Source: DATEPR01 sp036503065 | Lineage (GTDB): Bacteria > Actinomycetota > Actinomycetes > Mycobacteriales > Pseudonocardiaceae | DNA: 5,717 nucleotides | Reading direction: 5' to 3' | NCBI GenBank assembly: GCA_036503065.1 | Contig: DASXXM010000398.1 | Location: 1-5,717, forward strand | Shown: in pieces, positions 1-5,261 of the stretch | How positions within the stretch are numbered: the stretch's first letter is position 1 | Layout: every line of letters begins with the position of its first letter | Position numbers and translations under genes: made by a program | The notes under the pieces: generated by a model | Seen by the model: only the letters and a program-made list of their open reading frames with translations | What the model was told of the DNA's origin: nothing | Databases searched by the model: none

Positions 1-2055
1 GACCAGTTCGGGCGCAACCTCACCGCCAACGCGCGGGAGGGCAAGCTCGACCCGGTCATCGGCCGGGGCAAGGAGATCGAGCGGGTCATGCAGGTGCTGT
101 CCCGCCGCACCAAGAACAACCCGGTGCTGATCGGCGAGCCCGGCGTCGGCAAGACCGCCGTCGTGGAGGGCCTCGCGCAGCTGGTGGTCAAGGGCGAGGT
201 CCCGGAGACGCTGAAGGACAAGCAGCTCTACACGCTTGACCTCGGCTCGCTGGTGGCCGGCTCGCGCTACCGGGGTGACTTCGAGGAGCGCCTGAAGAAG
301 GTGCTCAAGGAGATCCGCACGCGCGGTGACATCATCCTGTTCATCGACGAGCTGCACACGCTGGTCGGTGCCGGCGCGGCCGAGGGCGCGATCGACGCGG
401 CCTCGATACTGAAGCCGATGCTGGCCCGCGGCGAGCTGCAGACCATCGGTGCCACCACGCTGGACGAGTACCGCAAGCACGTGGAGAAGGACCCGGCGCT
501 GGAGCGTCGGTTCCAGCCCATCCAGGTCGGCGAGCCCTCGCTGGAACACACCATCGAGATCCTCAAGGGCCTGCGTGACCGGTACGAGGCGCACCACAGG
601 GTGTCCATCACCGACTCGGCGCTGGTGGCCGCGGCCACCCTGGCCGACCGGTACATCAACGACCGGTTCCTGCCGGACAAGGCGATCGACCTGATCGACG
701 AGGCCGGCGCCCGGATGCGCATCCGCAGGATGACCGCGCCGCCGGACCTGCGCGAGTTCGACGAGAAGATCGCCGACGTGCGCAGGGACAAGGAGTCCGC
801 GATCGACGCGCAGGACTTCGAGCGGGCCGCCAAGCTCCGTGACGCGGAGAAGCAGCTGCTCGCGCAGAAGGCCGAGCGGGAGAAGCAGTGGAAGGACGGC
901 GACCTCGACGTCGTCGCCGAGGTGGACGACGAGCAGATCGCCGAGGTGCTGGCCAACTGGACCGGCATCCCGGTGTTCAAGCTCACCGAGGCGGAGACCA
1001 CTCGGCTGCTGCGCATGGAGGACGAGATCCACAAGCGGATCATCGGCCAGGAGGAGGCCGTCAAGGCCGTCTCCAAGGCGATCCGCCGCACCCGCGCCGG
1101 GTTGAAGGACCCGAAGCGGCCGTCCGGCTCGTTCATCTTCGCCGGCCCGTCCGGCGTCGGTAAGACCGAGCTGTCCCGCGCGCTGGCGAACTTCCTGTTC
1201 GGCGACGACGACGCGTTGATCCAGATCGACATGGGCGAGTTCCACGACCGCTACACCGCGTCGCGGCTGTTCGGTGCCCCGCCGGGGTACGTCGGCTACG
1301 AGGAGGGCGGCCAGCTCACCGAGAAGGTGCGCCGCAAGCCGTTCTCGGTGGTCCTGTTCGACGAGATCGAAAAGGCGCACCAGGAGGTCTACAACACGCT
1401 GTTGCAGGTGTTGGAGGACGGCAGGCTGACCGACGGTCAGGGCCGCACGGTGGACTTCAAGAACACCGTGATCATCTTCACCTCGAACCTGGGCACGTCG
1501 GACATCTCCAAGGCGGTCGGTCTCGGGTTCGCCCGCGGCGACTCGGACGGCTCGAACTACGAGCGGATGAAGAACAAGGTCAACGACGAGCTGAAGAAGC
1601 ACTTCCGCCCGGAGTTCCTCAACCGTATCGACGACATCATCGTGTTCAACCAGCTGACGCAGGACCAGATCATCCAGATGGTCGACCTGATGATCGGCCG
1701 GGTGGAGACGCAGCTGCGCGGCAAGGACATGGGCTTGGAGCTCACGCCACTGGCCAAGCAACTGCTGGCCAAGCGCGGTTTCGACCCGGTCCTCGGCGCC
1801 CGCCCGCTGCGCAGGACCATCCAGCGCGAGCTGGAGGACCAGCTGTCGGAGAAGATCCTGTTCGGGGAGCTCCAGCCCGGCCAGATCATCGTCACCGACG
1901 TCGAGGGTTGGGACGGCGAAGGCGCGGGCGAATCGGCCACGTTCACCTTCCGAGGCGAACCCAAGCCGAGCCGCGTGCCGGACGTCCCACCGGTCGACCT
2001 GGCCACCTCCGCCGGCCTGACCGCCGACGTACAGGACGCCGTCGAAGGCGACTGA
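1..2055 (+). CDS. clpC: ATP-dependent Clp protease ATP-binding subunit ClpC (ClpC1), 5'-truncated by window edge
   Basis: Hsp100/AAA+ unfoldase that feeds unfolded substrates to the ClpP peptidase in the cytosol. Frame 1 is open from the first base to TGA at 2053-2055, giving 684 visible residues. About 170 N-terminal residues (Clp N domain) lie outside the window, judging from the roughly 848-residue mycobacterial ClpC1, so the ATG at 88 is internal. D1 has Walker A GEPGVGKT (residues 45-52), pore loop YRG (Tyr codon 268), Walker B ILFIDE (from about 334) and the Arg-finger segment LERRF (about 499-513). A charged coiled-coil UVR/middle domain follows (about 754-900). D2 has Walker A GPSGVGKT (residues 382-389), pore loop GYVGY (1285-1299), Walker B VVLFDEIEKAH (1348-1380) and FLNRID (about 1615-1632). 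An LGF loop at 1522-1530 fits ClpP docking. The UVR domain and the GARPLRRTIQRE segment distinguish ClpC from ClpB and ClpA. The last 35 or so residues are low-complexity and probably variable. Both ATPase sites look intact. Confidence 0.97.
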   Translation, partial: DQFGRNLTANAREGKLDPVIGRGKEIERVMQVLSRRTKNNPVLIGEPGVGKTAVVEGLAQLVVKGEVPETLKDKQLYTLDLGSLVAGSRYRGDFEERLKKVLKEIRTRGDIILFIDELHTLVGAGAAEGAIDAASILKPMLARGELQTIGATTLDEYRKHVEKDPALERRFQPIQVGEPSLEHTIEILKGLRDRYEAHHRVSITDSALVAAATLADRYINDRFLPDKAIDLIDEAGARMRIRRMTAPPDLREFDEKIADVRRDKESAIDAQDFERAAKLRDAEKQLLAQKAEREKQWKDGDLDVVAEVDDEQIAEVLANWTGIPVFKLTEAETTRLLRMEDEIHKRIIGQEEAVKAVSKAIRRTRAGLKDPKRPSGSFIFAGPSGVGKTELSRALANFLFGDDDALIQIDMGEFHDRYTASRLFGAPPGYVGYEEGGQLTEKVRRKPFSVVLFDEIEKAHQEVYNTLLQVLEDGRLTDGQGRTVDFKNTVIIFTSNLGTSDISKAVGLGFARGDSDGSNYERMKNKVNDELKKHFRPEFLNRIDDIIVFNQLTQDQIIQMVDLMIGRVETQLRGKDMGLELTPLAKQLLAKRGFDPVLGARPLRRTIQRELEDQLSEKILFGELQPGQIIVTDVEGWDGEGAGESATFTFRGEPKPSRVPDVPPVDLATSAGLTADVQDAVEGD

Positions 2056-2074
2056 CCACAACAGAACAAACCAG

Positions 2075-2108
2075 GCCCCGGCCGTCCGCGCGATGCGGCG
2101 GCCGGGGC
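2075..2108. terminator. Bidirectional hairpin terminator between convergent clpC and mhuD
   Basis: A perfect 10-bp inverted repeat, GCCCCGGCCG (2075-2084) with CGGCCGGGGC (2099-2108), encloses a further 4-bp stem CCGC/GCGG (2086-2089/2095-2098) and a 5-nt loop. Outside it, GAACA (2064-2068) can pair with TGTTC (2109-2113). On the plus strand the stem is followed by TGTTCCGTTGT. On the minus strand it is followed by a T-rich run that includes TGGTTTGTTCTG. It begins 19 nt after the clpC stop and lies 10 nt beyond the mhuD stop, so it could serve both genes. The T tracts are interrupted, as is common in actinobacteria, so termination is inferred from structure and position. Confidence 0.8.
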
Positions 2109-2118
2109 TGTTCCGTTG

Positions 2119-2424
2119 TCAGGCGCCGGTAGCCAGCACGACCTCGAACTCCAGCAAGCTCGACCCGGTGGCGACCGGAGTGGACCGCGCCGCCCCGGCA
2201 TGCGCCGCGATGGCCGGCCCGGCAGCCCAGGCTTGGTAGTCCTCCTCGCTGCGCCACTTGGTGTAGACGAAGTACCGGGTATCCCCGGACACCGGACGCA
2301 GCAGCTCGAACCCGAGAAACCCGGGCGCGGAGTCCACCGAATGCATCCGGTGCGCGAACCGCTTCTCCAGCTCGGCCCCGCTACCCTCGGCGACCTCGAT
2401 TGCGTTGATCTTCACGACGGCCAT
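2119..2424 (-). CDS. mhuD: MhuD-type heme-degrading monooxygenase (ABM / IsdG-like fold)
   Basis: A 101-residue protein of the antibiotic-biosynthesis-monooxygenase fold (dimeric ferredoxin-like alpha+beta barrel). It matches, as I recall it, M. tuberculosis MhuD (Rv3592), which opens heme to mycobilin and frees iron without releasing CO. The residues known to matter in MhuD sit at the same numbers here: Asn7 (in VVKINAIEV), Trp66 (in YQAWA) and the heme-ligand His75 (in AIAAHAG). Arg26 is also present. The segments KRFAHR, PGFLGFELLRPV and SSLLEFEVVL are near-identical to the family. Start ATG 2422-2424 gives exactly this numbering. No clear Shine-Dalgarno precedes it, but a TAGGCT hexamer ends 6 nt upstream, consistent with a leaderless mRNA. 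The gene is divergent from the alpha/beta hydrolase and convergent with clpC, as in mycobacteria. A generic ABM monooxygenase would not be expected to keep the Asn/Trp/His triad. No iron-box operator is evident in the short spacer. Confidence 0.92.
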   Translation of the reverse strand: MAVVKINAIEVAEGSGAELEKRFAHRMHSVDSAPGFLGFELLRPVSGDTRYFVYTKWRSEEDYQAWAAGPAIAAHAGAARSTPVATGSSLLEFEVVLATGA

Positions 2425-2430
2425 GAACCC

Positions 2431-2436
2431 AGCCTA
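2431..2436 (-). promoter_or_regulatory. Putative -10 element of mhuD (leaderless)
   Basis: Read on the minus strand, TAGGCT fits the actinobacterial TANNNT -10 consensus and is followed by six bases (GGGTTC) and then the mhuD ATG. That spacing would put transcription initiation at or next to the start codon, giving a leaderless mRNA, which agrees with the lack of a Shine-Dalgarno. No convincing -35 is seen. The hexamer overlaps the palindrome GCCTAGGC (2432-2439). Confidence 0.45.
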
Positions 2437-2448
2437 GGCGACCGGTGG

Positions 2449-2454
2449 TAGACA
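2449..2454 (+). promoter_or_regulatory. Weak putative -10 element of the alpha/beta hydrolase gene
   Basis: TAGACA followed by ACCAGG and the ATG at 2461 repeats the hexamer/6-nt/start spacing seen for mhuD on the other strand. The last base is A rather than the highly conserved T, so the match is weak. The only Shine-Dalgarno-like bases, GGTGG (2444-2448), lie 12 nt from the ATG, which is too far to be convincing. Confidence 0.25.
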
Positions 2455-2460
2455 ACCAGG

Positions 2461-3213
2461 ATGGCGGACGGTGTGGTCGAGTTCGGTGGCGACGGCCCCG
2501 GCATCCTGCTCCTGCACGGCCTGATGGGCCGCGCGACCACCTGGTGGCGAACGGCCCGGTGGCTGACGACCTACGGTCGCGTGGTCGGCCTGGACGCCCG
2601 CGCCCACGGCCGCAATCCGCACCGAAAGCGTTGTGACACCGAACAGTTCGCCCAGGACGCCGCCGACCGGATCCGGGCACTGGGGCTGGGCCCGGCGATC
2701 GCGATCGGCCACTCCATGGGCGGCCTGCACGTGATCGCGTTGGCCGCAGGCCATCCGGATCTGGTCAGGGGCATCGTGGTCGAGGACATGGCACCCGACC
2801 AGCGCGGCCGCACCGCCGACGTGTGGCGACCGTATTTCGAGTCGTGGCCGGTGTTCCGCTCACTCGCCCACGTCCGGGAGTTCTTCGGCGGCGCAGGCGA
2901 CTACTTCGTCGAGTGCGTCGAGGAACGAGCCGATGGTTATCACCTGATCGGGGATCTCGACGAGCTGATCGCCATAGCCCAGGAGTGGGGCGAACGGGAC
3001 TACTGGGACTTGGTGACCAGCATCCGCTGCCCGATGCTGGCGATCGAGGCGGGCGACAGCCCGATGCCACCCGGTCAGATGGCCGCAATGGCCGAACGGG
3101 CAGGCGGCTGGCACCTGAAGATCGACGGTGCGGGCCACATCGTCCACGACGACGCGCCGCAGGAGTACCGCGGTGCGGTGGAGGCGTTCCTGTCCCAACT
3201 GCTCAACCGCTGA
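2461..3213 (+). CDS. Alpha/beta-fold hydrolase (Rv3591c-like)
   Basis: A 250-residue cytosolic alpha/beta hydrolase of unknown substrate. The oxyanion-hole motif LLHGLMG is at residues 17-23, VVGLDARAHGRN (41-52) marks the strand-3/4 region, the nucleophile elbow GHSMGG gives Ser85, and GAGHIVHDD gives the catalytic His226. Asp199 (EAGDSP) is the likeliest acid, with Asp109 (VVEDMAP) as the alternative. A cap-like segment rich in Trp, Tyr and Phe lies between about 120 and 185 and would shape the substrate pocket. There is no signal peptide or membrane segment. Length and motifs fit esterase, epoxide-hydrolase-like or C-C hydrolase families, and the sequence alone does not choose between them. 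It is divergent from mhuD, as Rv3591c is in M. tuberculosis. Its 3' end overlaps the convergent 2H-phosphoesterase gene by 11 bp. ATG 2461 is chosen because it is the first start in frame after the spacer; GTG 2473 is possible. Confidence 0.88.
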   Translation: MADGVVEFGGDGPGILLLHGLMGRATTWWRTARWLTTYGRVVGLDARAHGRNPHRKRCDTEQFAQDAADRIRALGLGPAIAIGHSMGGLHVIALAAGHPDLVRGIVVEDMAPDQRGRTADVWRPYFESWPVFRSLAHVREFFGGAGDYFVECVEERADGYHLIGDLDELIAIAQEWGERDYWDLVTSIRCPMLAIEAGDSPMPPGQMAAMAERAGGWHLKIDGAGHIVHDDAPQEYRGAVEAFLSQLLNR

Positions 3214-3721
3214 GGTACGACTGGACCGTCTCGGCCGTACCGGTCCGGGTGTCCCGGACGGCCACCTCGACGATCCGCGCCCGGACCGGCTCGATCGGGT
3301 GCAACGCGGCGAAGCCTGCGACCAACTGCTCCGGCGTGACGTCCTCGGCCAGGGTGCAGTGCGGCACCCACATGCCGGGCAGGTAGTGCGCCCACGGATC
3401 ACGCACCCGACCGGCCAGCGCGTCGTGCGCCGCCACGTGCACCGCGAGCAACTCGGCATCCGTGACGGCGCAGAGCAGCAGGGTGTTCTGGCTGGTCGGG
3501 AACGTGCCGAGGGTGTAGAGCCACACGCTGGGCATGGCCAACACCGCCAGGTCCGTCGCCAGGCTCCTGCGGGTGGCCGGCGGGATGGTGCCGGCCATCG
3601 CCAGTGACAGGTGCGGCCGCTCGGCCGCGGTGGGCACGCCGGCCAGCGCCAGTCGCTGCCGCAGTGCCCGCACGGCCTCGTCCGCCGCGTGGTCGAAATA
3701 GCACTCCAGGGCGTGCGCCAC
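3203..3721 (-). CDS. 2H phosphoesterase / '2'-5' RNA ligase' family protein
   Basis: A 172-residue protein with the duplicated signature of the 2H phosphoesterase superfamily: H-L-S at 37-39 (in RPHLSLA) and H-C-T at 121-123 (in VPHCTLA). Spacing and length fit LigT/ThpR-like proteins, with the two histidines expected to face one active cleft. Known members cleave 2',3'-cyclic phosphates or other cyclic phosphodiesters on RNA or nucleotides, and some join 2'-5' RNA ends. The substrate here is unknown and 'ligase' is only a family name. The start is GTG 3719-3721, whose first G is the last base of the mutY stop (TAGTG). A good Shine-Dalgarno GAGGG (3728-3732) lies 6 nt upstream inside mutY, so translation is probably coupled to MutY. 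Its tail overlaps the convergent hydrolase gene. The gene is absent between Rv3591c and mutY in M. tuberculosis as I recall it. Confidence 0.85.
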   Translation of the reverse strand: MAHALECYFDHAADEAVRALRQRLALAGVPTAAERPHLSLAMAGTIPPATRRSLATDLAVLAMPSVWLYTLGTFPTSQNTLLLCAVTDAELLAVHVAAHDALAGRVRDPWAHYLPGMWVPHCTLAEDVTPEQLVAGFAALHPIEPVRARIVEVAVRDTRTGTAETVQSYLSG

Positions 3722-4593
3722 TACCGGCCCTCACCGGGCAGGCCGAACCGGCCGTCATCGGTCTGCTCGACCAGGCCGTCGACCAGCAACGAGTCCAGGC
3801 ACCGGTCGCGCTGGCCTGCGTCCGACCACGCCGTGTCCAGGTCGGCCCTGGGCACCGGACCCGGCGCGGCACGCAGCACGTCCAGCAACAGCCCGCGCAC
3901 CTGCCGATCCGTGCCGGCGAACTTCTGTACCGCCTTGGCCGGGCCGGCATACGCCGGTCGGCCCGCCCGCTGCCACGCACAGTCCGCGAAGATCGGACAG
4001 TCCGCACAACGCGGCGAACGAACGGTGCAGATCACCTGACCCAGTTCCATCAGCCCGGCCGAGAAGGCCGCCGCCGACTCGTCGTCGGCCGGCAGGATCG
4101 CCGCGACATCCGCCATGTCCCGCGCCGTCGACGGCGGTCCGGCGTCCCCGGCGCCGTGCACCGCGCGGGCGATCACCCGCCGTACGTTCGTGTCCACGAC
4201 CGGACACCGCCCGCCGTAGGCGAACGCGGCGACCGCCCTGGCCGTGTAGGCGCCGATGCCGGGCAGGCTCAGCAGGGTGTCCACATCGGACGGCACGACA
4301 TCGCCGTGCTCGGCGGCGATCGCGGTGGCGGCGGCGTGCAGGCGCAGCGCACGGCGCGGGTAGCCCAGCTTGCCCCAGGCCCGCAGCACGTCGCCCTGGC
4401 TCGCGGCGGCCAGTGCCGCCGGGGTCGGCCAGCGCGCCAGCCACTCCTGCCAGATCGGTTCGACCCGGGCGACCGGGGTCTGCTGCAACATGATCTCGCT
4501 GACCAGCACGCCCCACGCGGTGCGGTCCGGCCGTCGCCACGGCAGGTCCCGAGCGGATGCCGCGAACCAGTCGATCAACGCGGTGGTGTCCAT
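3721..4593 (-). CDS. mutY: A/G-specific adenine DNA glycosylase MutY
   Basis: Base-excision-repair enzyme that removes adenine mispaired with 8-oxoguanine. The 290 residues show the HhH-GPD fold: catalytic Glu33 in SEIMLQQTP, LGYPRR at 76-81 (Tyr78 near the wedge-tyrosine position), the helix-hairpin-helix LPGIGAYTARA (110-120) and catalytic Asp134 in VVDTNVRR. A complete [4Fe-4S] motif C-X6-C-X2-C-X5-C uses Cys189, 196, 199 and 205. After the cluster comes GTDRQVRGLLLDVLRAA and a region that reads like a small winged helix ending GRFGLPG, in place of the NUDIX-like domain that makes E. coli MutY about 350 residues. M. tuberculosis MutY (Rv3589) has, as I recall, the same ending. ATG 4591-4593 is 20 nt after the carbonic anhydrase stop with no clear Shine-Dalgarno. 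Middle gene of a minus-strand operon; its stop shares one base with the next start. Confidence 0.96.
   Translation of the reverse strand: MDTTALIDWFAASARDLPWRRPDRTAWGVLVSEIMLQQTPVARVEPIWQEWLARWPTPAALAAASQGDVLRAWGKLGYPRRALRLHAAATAIAAEHGDVVPSDVDTLLSLPGIGAYTARAVAAFAYGGRCPVVDTNVRRVIARAVHGAGDAGPPSTARDMADVAAILPADDESAAAFSAGLMELGQVICTVRSPRCADCPIFADCAWQRAGRPAYAGPAKAVQKFAGTDRQVRGLLLDVLRAAPGPVPRADLDTAWSDAGQRDRCLDSLLVDGLVEQTDDGRFGLPGEGR
3728..3732 (-). promoter_or_regulatory. Ribosome binding site of the 2H-phosphoesterase gene, inside mutY
   Basis: GAGGG on the minus strand lies 6 nt upstream of the GTG at 3721 and within the last codons of mutY. It is what makes the GTG at the TAGTG junction the preferred start, and it supports co-translation with mutY. 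Confidence 0.65.
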
Positions 4594-4613
4594 AGCGGGA
4601 CCGATTCTGTCAG

Positions 4614-5105
4614 CTAGCGGACCTCGGTCAGTTCCCCGGTCGCCACTTCATAGACGAAGCCGCGCACGCGGTCGGTGTGCGGCACGAACGGGCTGCGCCG
4701 AACCCGTTCCACCGACTGCCGAACGCTGTCGGTGACGTCCCGGAACGCCTCGACCGACCAGGTCGGCCGCAGTCCGGTATCCGCTTCCAGTTCGTCCTTG
4801 AAGCCGTCCTCGGTGATCGTGGCCAGACCGCACGACGTGTGCTGCATGACGATCACCTCACGCGTCAAGAGCTTGCGCTGGCTGATCGACAGCGACCGCA
4901 GCACGTCGTCGGTGGCCACCCCGCCCGCGTTGCGCAGGATGTGTGCCTCGCCGTGCCGCAGGCCGAACACGTCGAACACCTTGATCCGAGCATCCATGCA
5001 GGTCAGCACGGCCAGGTGCAGGGCGGGTACCGGCGTCGGCACGCCAGGCGCGCCGTGGTCGAAGCCGGCGACGTGGCGGGCGAGCAGCTCGTCGATCACG
5101 GTCAA
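4614..5105 (-). CDS. canA: Beta-carbonic anhydrase, CanA/Rv1284 type
   Basis: Zinc enzyme interconverting CO2 and bicarbonate in the cytosol. From a TTG at 5103-5105 it is 163 residues, the length I recall for M. tuberculosis Rv1284, and the N-terminus (start)-TVIDELLARHVAGF aligns with it. The active-site set is complete: Cys36-x-Asp38-x-Arg40 (in LTCMDARIKV), then His89 and Cys92 (in QHTSCG). RNAGGVATDDVLRSLSISQ and GLRPTWSVEAFRDV are hallmarks of this short class. CanB (Rv3588c), the M. tuberculosis enzyme at this locus, has instead a CADSR motif and a longer chain. The TTG is chosen because GGGAGG sits 5 nt upstream. The frame stays open to 5486, but the extra residues do not resemble the family, and ATG 5225 has no Shine-Dalgarno. 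First gene of the operon with mutY and the 2H gene. Confidence 0.92.
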   Translation of the reverse strand: MTVIDELLARHVAGFDHGAPGVPTPVPALHLAVLTCMDARIKVFDVFGLRHGEAHILRNAGGVATDDVLRSLSISQRKLLTREVIVMQHTSCGLATITEDGFKDELEADTGLRPTWSVEAFRDVTDSVRQSVERVRRSPFVPHTDRVRGFVYEVATGELTEVR

Positions 5106-5110
5106 GGATG

Positions 5111-5116
5111 CCTCCC
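5111..5116 (-). promoter_or_regulatory. Strong Shine-Dalgarno fixing the TTG start of the carbonic anhydrase
   Basis: GGGAGG on the minus strand, followed by 5 nt (CATCC) and TTG at 5105. It is the best ribosome binding site in the window, and together with the family length it favours the rare TTG start over the upstream in-frame ATG at 5225. Confidence 0.75.
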
Positions 5117-5136
5117 GGGCTTGGCTCGTCCGGATG

Positions 5137-5165
5137 ATTTGATCCCGAGCGGGCCTGCCCGGCAA
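5137..5165 (-). promoter_or_regulatory. Putative -35/-10 promoter of the canA-mutY-2H operon
   Basis: On the minus strand TTGCCG (5160-5165) and TCAAAT (5137-5142) are separated by 17 bp. Each matches 4 of 6 bases of TTGACA and TATAAT. Initiation near 5130 would give a leader of about 25 nt that contains the Shine-Dalgarno. The match is moderate and rests on sequence and position only. Confidence 0.4.
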
Positions 5166-5249
5166 GCCGTTCGGGGTCAATGTCACGTGCGCGTCCGCCA
5201 GCGACACGCCCTCGATCGGGTGCATCCGGGAAGTTGACCTGTGGAGGGT

Positions 5250-5255
5250 TAGTTT
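5250..5255 (+). promoter_or_regulatory. Putative -10 element of the membrane-protein gene (leaderless)
   Basis: TAGTTT fits TANNNT and is followed by CCGCAG and the GTG at 5262, the same 6-nt spacing as at mhuD. The only Shine-Dalgarno-like sequence, GGAGG at 5243-5247, is 14 nt from the start, too far for normal use. TTGACC at 5234-5239 resembles a -35 but lies only 10 bp from this hexamer. Confidence 0.45.
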
Positions 5256-5261
5256 CCGCAG

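Noticed and set aside
88..90. ATG 88 as the true start of clpC
   Set aside because: Conserved ClpC sequence (DQFGRNLTA, GKLDPVIGR) continues in frame back to base 1, so this Met is internal.
267..1232. 321-codon open frame antisense to clpC
   Set aside because: Ser/Arg-rich translation without any family motif, fully inside the strongly conserved clpC coding sequence; a typical high-GC shadow frame.
1557..2201. Minus-strand open frame spanning the clpC end, the gap and part of mhuD
   Set aside because: It crosses the terminator hairpin and overlaps two well-supported genes; its composition is that of a shadow frame.
2432..2446. Palindromes GCCTAGGC and ACCGGT as operators in the mhuD-hydrolase spacer
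   Set aside because: Short palindromes of this size are frequent in GC-rich DNA, and neither resembles an iron-dependent regulator box.
3203..3721. Naming this gene thpR/ligT as an RNA 2',3'-cyclic phosphodiesterase
   Set aside because: Only the two H-x-S/T motifs are secure; sequence alone does not fix the substrate, so no gene symbol is given.
3604..4617. 337-codon plus-strand open frame across mutY
   Set aside because: Arg/Gly/Pro-rich composition with no domain; the minus strand carries MutY with catalytic residues and the iron-sulfur motif intact.
5234..5239. TTGACC as a -35 element for the membrane-protein gene
   Set aside because: Only 10 bp from the TAGTTT hexamer, and no acceptable -10 lies 16-18 bp downstream.
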